A stretch of DNA of 64,000 nucleotides from Skermanella mucosa (GTDB lineage: Bacteria; Pseudomonadota; Alphaproteobacteria; Azospirillales; Azospirillaceae). Below are positions 42,930-50,071 of the stretch, piece by piece. Where the stretch lies: assembly GCF_016765655.2 (NCBI RefSeq), contig NZ_CP086109.1:1-64000 (forward strand), read 5' to 3'. The notes under the pieces were generated by a model. It was not told where the DNA came from, made no database searches, and was given only the letters and a program-made list of their open reading frames with translations. A program made the translations under genes and the position numbers. The stretch's first letter is position 1. Every line of letters starts with the position of its first letter.

Positions 42930-43445
42930 ATGACGCGCCAGTCCATTGTCGAGACACTTCACGAACACGTCGTCAGCCTTCGCCGTTTCGCCCTGGTCCT
43001 GGCACGCAACCGCGACGATGCGGAGGATCTCGTGCAGGAAACGCTCACGCGGGCGATCGCCGCCATCGACAGCTACCAGCCGGGCACGGACCTCCGGGCA
43101 TGGCTGTTCCGCATCATGAACAACGTGCACATCAGCTCCCTGCGCCGGACCCAGGTGCGCGACGCTTCGCTTGACGAACTGCCCGACGCGGTGGTGGAGG
43201 CGACGCAGTCCCTGCGCATCGAGGTTCGCCAGGTCCTCGCCGCGCTGGACGAATTGCCGGAATCCCAGAGGCAGGCGATCCTGCTGATGGCGCTCGACGA
43301 CATGAAGTACAAGGACGCGGCGCAGATCCTCGACGTGCCCCTCGGAACCTTCATGTCGCGCATCGCACGCGGGCGCGAAGCGCTGCGCCGCGCCATGGAG
43401 GGTGTAAAAAGCATGAAGCTCCGCGTCGTGGGAGGCCGGCCATGA
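42930..43445 (+). CDS. ECF-type RNA polymerase sigma factor
   Basis: A 171-residue sigma-70 family factor with region 2 (FALVLARNRDDAEDLVQETL, then RAWLFRIMNNVHISSLRR) and region 4 (VLAALDELPESQRQAILLMA ... YKDAAQILDVPLGTFMSRIARGREALR). No region 3, so extracytoplasmic-function type. ATG 42930 follows GGAGG. The next gene, overlapping by ATGA, encodes a membrane anti-sigma factor; release of the sigma factor by an envelope signal is the expected control. Recognition sequence not identified. Confidence 0.92.
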   Translation: MTRQSIVETLHEHVVSLRRFALVLARNRDDAEDLVQETLTRAIAAIDSYQPGTDLRAWLFRIMNNVHISSLRRTQVRDASLDELPDAVVEATQSLRIEVRQVLAALDELPESQRQAILLMALDDMKYKDAAQILDVPLGTFMSRIARGREALRRAMEGVKSMKLRVVGGRP

Positions 43446-44245
43446 GAACGAAACTCACGGAGATCGACCTGAACGCCTATGTGGACGGCCAGCTCTCGCC
43501 GGAGCAGGAAGCCCACGTCGAGTTCCTGCTGGAGGATCATCCGGACGACGACGCCAGCGTCAGGGCCATGGCCGAGCAGAAGCGCCTGCTGCGCGACGCG
43601 CTCGCCGCCCTGCCCGCCGAGGAGGGGTCGCTCCGGACGGCCGACCTGGAACGCCGGCTCGCCGACCGCCTCGCGCGGCGGGAGCGCGCCGTCCCGGTCG
43701 ACTGGTTCCGCAAGGCGGCGGCCGTGGTGTTGCTGGTCGGCTCCGGCTGGGGCGGCCACATGGCCTATTCCGGCATGCGGCACCCGATCCCGGAATACGT
43801 GGCGGAGGCGGCGGGGGCGCACCTAGTCTTCGCCGAAAGCCCGGTCCGGCCGGACGGCGTCGACCCGACGCACCCGGTGCAGCTCGCGTCCTGGCTGTCG
43901 AGCCAGCTCGGCCAGTCGATCCGGATTCCGTCGCTGGAGGCGCTCAGCATCGATTTCGTGGGCGGCCGCCTGCTCGGCACCAAGGAAGGCCCGCTCGCCC
44001 ATCTCGTCTACGAGGACCACGGCGGACACCGCCTGACCCTGACCATCGCCCCCCACCGGTACGAGGGCAACACCAGGCTGATGCTGGGCGAACGCGACGG
44101 AGTCTCGCTGGGTTACTGGAGCGACGCGAGCCTGAGCTACGCCGTGGTGGCGAAGACGAGCGACGCCCAGATCGGTGCGATCGCGTCCGAGATCGCCAGT
44201 TCCGGCCGGAGCGGGGGAGAGCGGGACGATCCGTTCGCCGAATAG
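43442..44245 (+). CDS. transmembrane anti-sigma factor
   Basis: A 267-residue anti-sigma factor. The cytoplasmic N-terminus (LTEIDLNAYVDGQLSPEQEA, residues about 3-25) is the usual anti-sigma start; this branch lacks the HxxxCxxC zinc motif. One membrane span lies at about residues 85-108 (AAAVVLLVGSGWGGHMAYSG). The extracytoplasmic domain ends in AVVAKTSDAQIGAIASEIAS, a shape seen in the redox/stress-type members. It overlaps the sigma gene by four bases, so both are made in fixed ratio. Confidence 0.9.
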   Translation: MRTKLTEIDLNAYVDGQLSPEQEAHVEFLLEDHPDDDASVRAMAEQKRLLRDALAALPAEEGSLRTADLERRLADRLARRERAVPVDWFRKAAAVVLLVGSGWGGHMAYSGMRHPIPEYVAEAAGAHLVFAESPVRPDGVDPTHPVQLASWLSSQLGQSIRIPSLEALSIDFVGGRLLGTKEGPLAHLVYEDHGGHRLTLTIAPHRYEGNTRLMLGERDGVSLGYWSDASLSYAVVAKTSDAQIGAIASEIASSGRSGGERDDPFAE

Positions 44246-44260
44246 CGCGGTCCCGCCGGG

Positions 44261-44287
44261 GTGATCTCAGCGGAGTGATCTCAGCGG
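44261..44287. repeat. 13-base tandem direct repeat
   Basis: GTGATCTCAGCGG occurs at 44261-44273 and 44275-44287, one base apart, between the anti-sigma gene and the next gene. Either a recent duplication or a paired binding site. Confidence 0.5.
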
Positions 44288-44334
44288 GTTGGCCCGGGAA
44301 GCCGCCCGCCTTTCCTCCAAGTCGAGGCTTTGCC

Positions 44335-44829
44335 ATGGGATACATGACGCTCATCGGCGGCGGGCGCGCGTTTCGCGCCGGGCTCGCCGCGGGACTGCTG
44401 GCGGCCGCGGCCGGCTTCGCTGGCGGCTACTGGCTGGGGGACCGCAACTCCCGGGAACGCACGCGCGTCGTGGCGACCTCGTGCGGCGTCGCCCCGGCCG
44501 ATGCTCCCTTCTATCTGCCGCTCAGGACGCTTCAGGAAGAGGCATCCCATGTTCCCCTGCTGATCGGCCCGATCAGGATACCCGGGGTGCCGACGGCCGT
44601 GAAGCTGCGGTTCGATCCCGCCTTGGACGGGACCGGCGACACCGTGACCAAGCTGGGCGACGTCCTGCACCTGCCGAAGTTCCTGGGAGAACGTCCGGAG
44701 CCGCCGAAGGAGATCCGGTTGGCCTGTCGCGACGGCACGCTGACGACCGTCCAGTACCTGCTGGACGATGCCTCGACCACGTTCGCCGTGATGCGGCGCG
44801 ACGACCGGAATCCCGCGACGGGCTCGTGA
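44335..44829 (+). CDS. hypothetical membrane-anchored protein
   Basis: A 164-residue protein with one N-terminal hydrophobic segment (AFRAGLAAGLLAAAAGFAGG, about residues 11-32), then a polar domain outside the membrane with two cysteines (ATSCGVAP and RLACRDG). The repeated terms GPIRIPGVPTAVKLRFDPAL and KFLGERPEPPKEIRL suggest a small beta domain. Family not recognised. GAGG lies eight bases before ATG 44335. It may belong to the sigma/anti-sigma regulon upstream. Confidence 0.55.
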   Translation: MGYMTLIGGGRAFRAGLAAGLLAAAAGFAGGYWLGDRNSRERTRVVATSCGVAPADAPFYLPLRTLQEEASHVPLLIGPIRIPGVPTAVKLRFDPALDGTGDTVTKLGDVLHLPKFLGERPEPPKEIRLACRDGTLTTVQYLLDDASTTFAVMRRDDRNPATGS

Positions 44830-44965
44830 CCGCTCTGCGCATCCGAAGTATCGGAGCGGCACTTTCCAGGACAGCCCAAGTCATACCGAAATGATCCCGG
44901 ACGCGGGGATGAATTCACCGGCTGCGGCGTTTTCCTGCGACTCGAATCACAAGCATGAGGCTGAT

Positions 44966-45316
44966 ATGTCGAGCGGCGATCTCCCGGCCCCCCTGCGGCG
45001 CGCAGGCGCCGGGCTCCTCCGGCGCAGCGGTTTCGGACCCATGGCGGGCGTGCTGTCCCGCCATCCCCTTCTGGCCCAATGCCTTCTCGTCCCGGCGGCG
45101 GGCTGCGTGGCCCTGGGCTATTGGGCCGGCGGCCCGCCCGGGATGATCGTCGGGGTCTATCTGGTCGGCCTCGCCGCGATCCTCGCACGGGAGGGCTTCG
45201 CCGGATTGGCCGGCGACGCCGAGCCTTCCCGCGCGGAGAGGGCATCCATTCGTTTGTCCCATTGCAGGACCGGGGAGAATTCTCTTCCCGTTTCATTTAC
45301 CGGGAGGTCACGATGA
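44966..45316 (+). CDS. small hydrophobic protein, unknown
   Basis: A 116-residue protein beginning MSSGDLPAPLRRAGAGLLRR with two membrane spans (LAQCLLVPAAGCVALGYWAG and MIVGVYLVGLAAILAREGFA), then a polar end. Not recognised. No strong ribosome-binding site; GAGG lies 11 bases before ATG 44966. It ends three bases into the SPW gene start, suggesting coupling. Confidence 0.45.
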   Translation: MSSGDLPAPLRRAGAGLLRRSGFGPMAGVLSRHPLLAQCLLVPAAGCVALGYWAGGPPGMIVGVYLVGLAAILAREGFAGLAGDAEPSRAERASIRLSHCRTGENSLPVSFTGRSR

Positions 45317-45711
45317 CTAAGCAGTACCTTGAGAAGTCCCCTTCCGCCAGCCGCGCCCCGCACGATATCCTGGCGCTCGTCGCCGGCGCCGCGCTGTTCC
45401 TGTCGCCGCTGGCGTTCGGGTTCGGCGGCGGTGCGGTCAGCTGGGCCGCCTATGCCGCCGGCGCCCTGGTCGCCGCCGTGTCGGTGAAGATGCTGTTCAC
45501 CCCGGCCGAGTGGAACAAGTGGGCCTACATCGTTCTTGGCCTCGGCACCTTCGTGGCGCCCTGGGTCCTCGGCTTCTCCGGGACGACCGACGCCCTGTGG
45601 ACCTTCGTCGTCCTCGGCCTGGCGGTGGCGGCGGCCGGCCTCTGGCGGCTTTTCGCACCCTTGGGCTCCGAGACCTCAGGCCACGTCGGACCGGACGCGC
45701 ATTCGACGTGA
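45313..45711 (+). CDS. SPW-repeat membrane protein
   Basis: A 132-residue protein with four membrane spans arranged as two SPW repeats: the first LFLSPLAFGFGGGAVSWAAY and the second VAPWVLGFSGTTDALWTFVV. The SPW family is of unknown function, common in alphaproteobacteria and often near stress genes. GGGAGG precedes ATG 45313. A strong terminator follows. Confidence 0.87.
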   Translation: MTKQYLEKSPSASRAPHDILALVAGAALFLSPLAFGFGGGAVSWAAYAAGALVAAVSVKMLFTPAEWNKWAYIVLGLGTFVAPWVLGFSGTTDALWTFVVLGLAVAAAGLWRLFAPLGSETSGHVGPDAHST

Positions 45712-45718
45712 GGCCGCC

Positions 45719-45748
45719 GCGGGGCGGGCCGTGCAAAGCCCGCCCCGC
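45719..45748 (+). terminator. terminator hairpin after the SPW gene
   Basis: A perfect 11-base stem, GCGGGGCGGGC (45719-45729) and its complement (45738-45748), with loop CGTGCAAA, just past the stop codon. Confidence 0.7.
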
Positions 45749-45804
45749 GCTGCCGGTTCACGGCCCCCTTTCCCGCCACCTGATCTTCTTCACGGAGCGA
45801 CCGG

Positions 45805-46785
45805 ATGGTCCTGTTCAGCGGAACCCCGCGCCCGCGACTTGGCGGCTGGACCCAGGGCACCGCCCCGGCGCGATGGAAAACGGGCGCGTCGCGCGTCCTT
45901 GTCGTCCTCGCGGTGCTGCTCGCGGCCTATTTCACGATCGGAAGCTTCGCCCTGCACAGGATCGACGACGACACCGGCTTCGCGCCGCCGAACCCCGTCA
46001 TCGGGGGGAGCCATACCGTCAACATGGCCGCGGCGCTGATCGAACGCGAGGTCGTCCTTCACGAGTGGCAGCCCAACGATCCCTGGTTCACGCCGGACGG
46101 GCTGCTCGACAACACTCCCAACTTCCAGCAGGGCATCCTCAGCGCGATCGGCCGACTGTCCTTCGAATTGCTGGACCAGTTCGGCCGCATGCGCGGATCG
46201 TCCCAGGCCGACCCCGACCTGGAGCGCGCCGCCGGCCTGCTCCAGTTCCCGGGCAATGTCTGGATCATCGACTTCAGCAAGTCCCTGATGCCGACCATTC
46301 CCAGCGAGGACCAGTACCGGGCGGCTCTGCGGGCGCTGGTTTCCTACAATACCCGCGTCGCCGCCGGCAACGCGGTGTTCGACCGGCGGGCCGACAGCCT
46401 GGCGGCCACCATCCTGCGCGTCGCCGCCGATCTCGGTTCCCAGTCCGCCCTGATCGACGCGCATCTGGAACAATCCAGCGGCTTCATCTTCAACCGCTCG
46501 GCGGACGACCTGTTCTACCAGACCAAGGGCAAGCTCTATGCCTACCACATGCTGCTGCGCGAGGTCGGCCGCGACTTCGAGCGCGTCATCCTGGAGCGCA
46601 ACCTGAAGACCGTCTGGGAACAGACCATGGAGAGCCTGCGCGAAGCCGCCGTGCTCCAGCCGCCCGTGGTGCTCGACGCATCCACCGACAGCCGCCTGTT
46701 CGCCAGCCATCTCGCCAGCCAGGGCTTCTATCTCCTGCGGGCCCTGGTCCAGCTCAACGAAGCGGCGAAAGTGCTGGGCGTATGA
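45805..46785 (+). CDS. DUF2333 family membrane protein
   Basis: A 326-residue protein of the DUF2333 family. One N-terminal membrane span (about residues 28-50, VLVVLAVLLAAYFTIGSFAL), followed by a helical periplasmic domain with the family blocks HTVNMAAALIEREVVLHEWQ, PNDPWFTPDGLLDNTPNFQQ, and LFYQTKGKLYAYHMLLREVG. Function unknown. Start ATG 45805 follows GGAG(CGACCG). Its stop overlaps an ATG of the next gene (ATGA). Confidence 0.87.
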   Translation: MVLFSGTPRPRLGGWTQGTAPARWKTGASRVLVVLAVLLAAYFTIGSFALHRIDDDTGFAPPNPVIGGSHTVNMAAALIEREVVLHEWQPNDPWFTPDGLLDNTPNFQQGILSAIGRLSFELLDQFGRMRGSSQADPDLERAAGLLQFPGNVWIIDFSKSLMPTIPSEDQYRAALRALVSYNTRVAAGNAVFDRRADSLAATILRVAADLGSQSALIDAHLEQSSGFIFNRSADDLFYQTKGKLYAYHMLLREVGRDFERVILERNLKTVWEQTMESLREAAVLQPPVVLDASTDSRLFASHLASQGFYLLRALVQLNEAAKVLGV

Positions 46786-46802
46786 CGACCGGAGTTTTCC
46801 AG

Positions 46803-47477
46803 ATGAATTCGACATCCACGCTCGCCGGGCAGTCCCGCCAGGGTGCCGGGCGAACCGACTTGCCGCCCCTGCCGCCCGCCCCGCTCCCCCTCGCCGTCCT
46901 TCCCGAGCATGAAGGGGAGGGAAACAGCTTCGAACGGATGGTCGGACGAATGATCCTGGTCAGCCGCTACATCCTGATCGTCTTCTACCTGGGGCTGGTG
47001 GTGGCGCTGGGCGTATACGCCATCGTCTATGCCCGGCTCATCTACGACATGGCGGTGGCCTACGACGAGCTCTCGGGCGTGGAGGCGCTGGCCACCATCC
47101 TGTCGCTGATCGACTTCGCCCTGGTGGCCAGCCTGGTCGTGATGGTGATCATCAGCAACTACGAGAATTTCGTGGGCCGCATCGTGTCGAACCGGAGCCT
47201 GACTGTTTCCTGGGTGGCGAGGCTCGATCCCGGTTCCCTCAAGATCAAGATCGGCTCGACCATCATCACGATATCCTCGATCTATCTTCTCAAGATCATG
47301 ATCGACGTGGAGCAGTACCGGAGCGAGGTGCTGCTGTGGAAGCTCGCGATCTTCTTCTTCTTCATCCTGGCGGCCCTGGCCCTGGTGTGGATCGACCGGA
47401 TCGGCGCCGTCTACCGCGACGCGACCGGCGAAAGCCGGCTCCACCCCGGGGGCAAGCGCCCGGACGACCACGCCTGA
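46803..47477 (+). CDS. UPF0114/YqhA-family membrane protein
   Basis: A roughly 224-residue inner-membrane protein of the UPF0114 (TIGR00645) family with four spans. Conserved blocks: MILVSRYILIVFYLGLVVAL, ILSLIDFALVASLVVMVIIS followed by NYENFVGRI, and LDPGSLKIKIGSTIITISSI. Function unknown. ATG 46803 is preferred (GGAG eight bases before); an upstream ATG at 46782 overlaps the DUF2333 stop. A proline-rich tail precedes the first span, longer than in typical members. Followed by a small terminator. Confidence 0.88.
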   Translation: MNSTSTLAGQSRQGAGRTDLPPLPPAPLPLAVLPEHEGEGNSFERMVGRMILVSRYILIVFYLGLVVALGVYAIVYARLIYDMAVAYDELSGVEALATILSLIDFALVASLVVMVIISNYENFVGRIVSNRSLTVSWVARLDPGSLKIKIGSTIITISSIYLLKIMIDVEQYRSEVLLWKLAIFFFFILAALALVWIDRIGAVYRDATGESRLHPGGKRPDDHA

Positions 47478-47484
47478 GGCGTGG
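47468..47484 (+). terminator. terminator hairpin at the end of the UPF0114 gene
   Basis: CCACGCC (47468-47474) and GGCGTGG (47478-47484) with the stop codon TGA as the loop, followed by AAAATT. Confidence 0.5.
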
Positions 47485-47510
47485 AAAATTCCGTAAATCC
47501 CTCCGCCGAC

Positions 47511-47524
47511 CTGATGCAGGTTAA
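47511..47524 (+). promoter_or_regulatory. weak FNR-box-like site
   Basis: CTGATGCAGGTTAA resembles the anaerobox TTGAT-N4-ATCAA in only part of each half. It is mentioned because it lies upstream of the attachment protein/cytochrome c pair and an FNR-type regulator gene is nearby. Confidence 0.25.
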
Positions 47525-47592
47525 TGAAGGAAGGCCGCCGACGCGGAACGATGGGTCACCATGAAGGGTCCATCGTTCCGGGAGGCTTCACC

Positions 47593-48045
47593 ATGCGCAG
47601 GCATGCCGACATCTGGTTCGTCCTCGTCAACGGCGCCAAGGCCCGCGTCCTTCGGTACCGCTCCTCGCATCCCGGCGAGTTCGAGTCCGTCCACGAAGAG
47701 GAATCCCGGGAGGCGGCGATGGCCGCCCACGACCTCGTCACCGACCGCCCCGGCCGGAGCCACGAGAGCGCCTCGCCGCTCCGGCACGCGATCGAGGGGT
47801 CGGATCCACACGAAGCCGCGATGGCGCGGTTCGAAACCGGCGTCGCCGACATGGTCAACCGGGCCGCGTCGCAGGACCGGTTTGACGGCCTGGTGCTGGT
47901 GGCACCCCCGCGCGTGCTCGGCAGGATGCGCCAGGCGCTGGACGACCGGGCCAGGGAACGGCTGATCCTGGAGGAAGGCAAGGATCTCCTTGGCCTGCCC
48001 GACGCGGAACTGAAGCCCCGCCTGTCGGCGCTGGTGACCCGATGA
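47593..48045 (+). CDS. host attachment family protein
   Basis: A 150-residue soluble protein of the host-attachment family (PF10116), related to archaeal release factor-like folds and named from an Agrobacterium attachment gene. Typical elements: DIWFVLVNGAKARVLRY, LVTDRPGRSHES, FDGLVLVAPPRVLGRMRQAL and the ending DLLGLPDAELKPRLSALV. Actual role unclear, possibly RNA or ribosome-linked stress response. ATG 47593 has GGGAGG upstream; the frame is open back to 47524. It overlaps the cytochrome gene by four bases. Confidence 0.88.
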   Translation: MRRHADIWFVLVNGAKARVLRYRSSHPGEFESVHEEESREAAMAAHDLVTDRPGRSHESASPLRHAIEGSDPHEAAMARFETGVADMVNRAASQDRFDGLVLVAPPRVLGRMRQALDDRARERLILEEGKDLLGLPDAELKPRLSALVTR

Positions 48046-48371
48046 TGCGGCGCGGGATGCTGGCCGCGGCGCTGGTGACGTTGGCGGCCCAGGCGACGGC
48101 CGACGCCCAGTCCGTCGGCAGCCCGGTCCGCGGCCGGGAACAGGCGGACCGGCTCTGCGGCGACTGCCATGTCGTCGCTCCCGGCCAGGACGGATCCCGG
48201 TCGCTGGGGCCGAACCTCGCCGAGTATGTCCGCGATCCGGCGATCACCGAGATGGCCCTGCGGAGCTACCTGCAGACCTCGCATCCGGTCATGCCCAACA
48301 TCATGCTGACCGCGGAGGAGACCGACGACATCGTGGCATACCTGCTCGACCGGAAGGCCCCCCGGCAATGA
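48042..48371 (+). CDS. monohaem cytochrome c
   Basis: A 109-residue exported class I cytochrome c. Signal peptide about residues 1-22 (MLAAALVTLAAQATADAQ). Haem motif CGDCH in ADRLCGDCHVVAPGQ, distal Met in TSHPVMPNIMLTAEE, and the closing helix ETDDIVAYLLDRK. Electron carrier of the periplasm; partners unknown. It is coupled by ATGA overlap to the attachment-family gene, an odd pairing. Confidence 0.9.
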   Translation: MMRRGMLAAALVTLAAQATADAQSVGSPVRGREQADRLCGDCHVVAPGQDGSRSLGPNLAEYVRDPAITEMALRSYLQTSHPVMPNIMLTAEETDDIVAYLLDRKAPRQ

Positions 48372-48380
48372 CCCCGGCGG

Positions 48381-49142
48381 CTACTGCAACGCCGCCAGTT
48401 CACCCGCCGCCGCCCGCCGAGGCGGCGACGCCTCGTCCTCGATGCCGGCCAGCGCGATCAGCCGCGACCGGTCCAGCACATGCAGGTGCTGCCGGACGAA
48501 GGTCAGCAGCCCGGCCTCGCGCATCTCCTTCAGGGTGCGGCAGACATGGACGGGCGTCAGGCCCGTGGCGTCGGCGATCTGGATCTGGCTGATCGGCAGG
48601 ACGGCGTCGGTGTCCGGCGGCGTCTCCCGCGCTCCGGCCCGGTGCTGACGGTCGCCCAGGTCCAGCAGCAGCCGCGCGATCCGCTCGGCGGCGGAACAGC
48701 AGCCGAGCCCGCCCAGCAGGCGCCAGTCGGAGATCGTCTCGCCGGCCAGCAGGGACGCCATGCGCAAGGCGACGTTGGGAGCCCCCTCGCAGAACCGCAG
48801 GAGCTGCCCGCGGGACAGCGAGCATACCGTCAGGTCGGTCAGCGCCTCGACCGTGCAGGGCATGGTGCCGTCGGGGGCGGTCTCGAACCCGATCAGGCTG
48901 CCCGGCATGGCGAAGCGCAGGATCTGGCGGCGCCCGCTCTCGCGGACGGTGGAGGCTACGGCCCAGCCCGTGCGGACGATGTAGACGGCATCGTTCCGCT
49001 CGTGCTCCGTGCAGATTCCGGCGCCGGATCGGTGACGGCGGACCGGCCGTTTCAGGGCTCCGAATTCCGACAGCTGCTCGTCCGACATGCTTGCGCACAG
49101 CCCCTCCCGGCGCACCGGGCATGTTTGGCATTCCGATCGCAT
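48381..49142 (-). CDS. Crp/FNR-family regulator, FNR/FixK-like with N-terminal cysteines
   Basis: A 253-residue regulator. The N-terminus (MRSECQTCPVRREGLCASMS) bears the cysteine arrangement C-x2-C-x6-C of oxygen-sensing FNR proteins; a further Cys at GICTEHE could be the fourth [4Fe-4S] ligand. The cyclic-nucleotide-like fold (YIVRTGWAVASTVRESGRRQ) and a C-terminal helix-turn-helix (ISQIQIADATGLTPVHVCRTLKEM) follow. Expected to activate microaerobic or anaerobic genes when oxygen is low, through TTGAT-N4-ATCAA sites; one such site lies at 49662. Start ATG 49142. Confidence 0.9.
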   Translation of the reverse strand: MRSECQTCPVRREGLCASMSDEQLSEFGALKRPVRRHRSGAGICTEHERNDAVYIVRTGWAVASTVRESGRRQILRFAMPGSLIGFETAPDGTMPCTVEALTDLTVCSLSRGQLLRFCEGAPNVALRMASLLAGETISDWRLLGGLGCCSAAERIARLLLDLGDRQHRAGARETPPDTDAVLPISQIQIADATGLTPVHVCRTLKEMREAGLLTFVRQHLHVLDRSRLIALAGIEDEASPPRRAAAGELAALQ

Positions 49143-49162
49143 GGTTGACCTCGTCAGTCGTT

Positions 49163-49591
49163 TCAGTGCCGCGAAGGCTGGGATCCCGACGGCGGATGCT
49201 CCTGGAGCAACCGGTACTGGATGACGATGTCGATGAATGCCGAGACGACCACGTGACTGCCGTCCGGACCGTCGGGCGCTTCCCGGGCGGCCTCGAAATG
49301 ACCGTTGAGCTGGCACGCGACCGCCAGCTTGGCGGCGATCCCCAGCACGCTGCGCGCCGGCAGGGACGCCATAGACCGCAGCAGGTCGCGCCGCAGCGTC
49401 TCCCCCGCCGGGGCCGAAGCCTCGCCTTGTCCCCTAGGATCCGGCGGCACCCATCCAGTCCCGCGGAAATGCTCGTGCAGGACCAGCAGGTCGTGGTCGC
49501 AGTGCTGGCCGCTGGAGATTGCCTCCAGGATGGCCCCCTGCAGCTCGGCCCGCAGGAAATCCTGGTCGTTCGCGCGTTTCCTCGACGGCAT
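49163..49591 (-). CDS. hypothetical protein, 142 residues, with FNR-box-like site upstream
   Basis: A soluble mostly helical protein: MPSRKRANDQDFLRAELQGA at the start, then CDHDLLVLHEHFRGTGWVPP, LRRDLLRSMASLPARSVLGI and VVSAFIDIVIQYRLLQEHPP. Not recognised. GGGAGG sits four bases before ATG 49591. An FNR-type site lies 71 bases upstream, and the FNR-like regulator gene is 20 bases downstream on the same strand, so it may be in the same operon and FNR-controlled. Confidence 0.6.
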   Translation of the reverse strand: MPSRKRANDQDFLRAELQGAILEAISSGQHCDHDLLVLHEHFRGTGWVPPDPRGQGEASAPAGETLRRDLLRSMASLPARSVLGIAAKLAVACQLNGHFEAAREAPDGPDGSHVVVSAFIDIVIQYRLLQEHPPSGSQPSRH

Positions 49592-50071
49592 GGCCGCCTC
49601 CCGTAGCGGCGATTTCCCCCCTCGCAGTACGGGAATACTACCGCTAGCGCCTGGAGATTTGTTGATCCAGATCATCCCGGGCGACCAGTAGCCGGAATCT
49701 CTAGAATAATACGAAAGAGAAGGCGGTAGTGTCGGTCGGCAATCTGACGCTCCTGGTCTAACCCGTGCCCGCGGCTGCCCTTGTGGTAATGAGCGGCACC
49801 TAGATTTAGCTGTTGCAGCGGCACGTCGGAGAAGATTTGTTAGAATATGCCCTTGCGGAAACATTCTGCGGCATTAACGTATCCGATGGCGACAACTACG
49901 CCGTCGCGAATGCTTCCCGTGACATCTGCACCTGAGAGGAACCAGTGCTGATATATGATCCTTCAGCGAAACAGGCATTCAATTCACTCGCAGGTCAGAT
50001 CGGTTCCGACGCCTGCCTAATGCGGTCTCATTACCTCTTTATCAATTCTCACCCGCTGTACGCTAAATTAC
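49592..50071. other. intergenic region of 480 bases
   Basis: No gene supported. GC content drops after about 49690. It contains the FNR-type site at 49662-49675 and probably the 3' end signals of the pentapeptide gene; nothing else recognised. Confidence 0.45.
49662..49675 (-). promoter_or_regulatory. FNR/anaerobox-type site
   Basis: TTGATCCAGATCAT matches the alphaproteobacterial anaerobox TTGAT-N4-ATCAA at 9 of 10 positions. It sits 71 bases upstream of the 142-residue protein gene that lies next to an FNR-like regulator gene. Confidence 0.6.
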
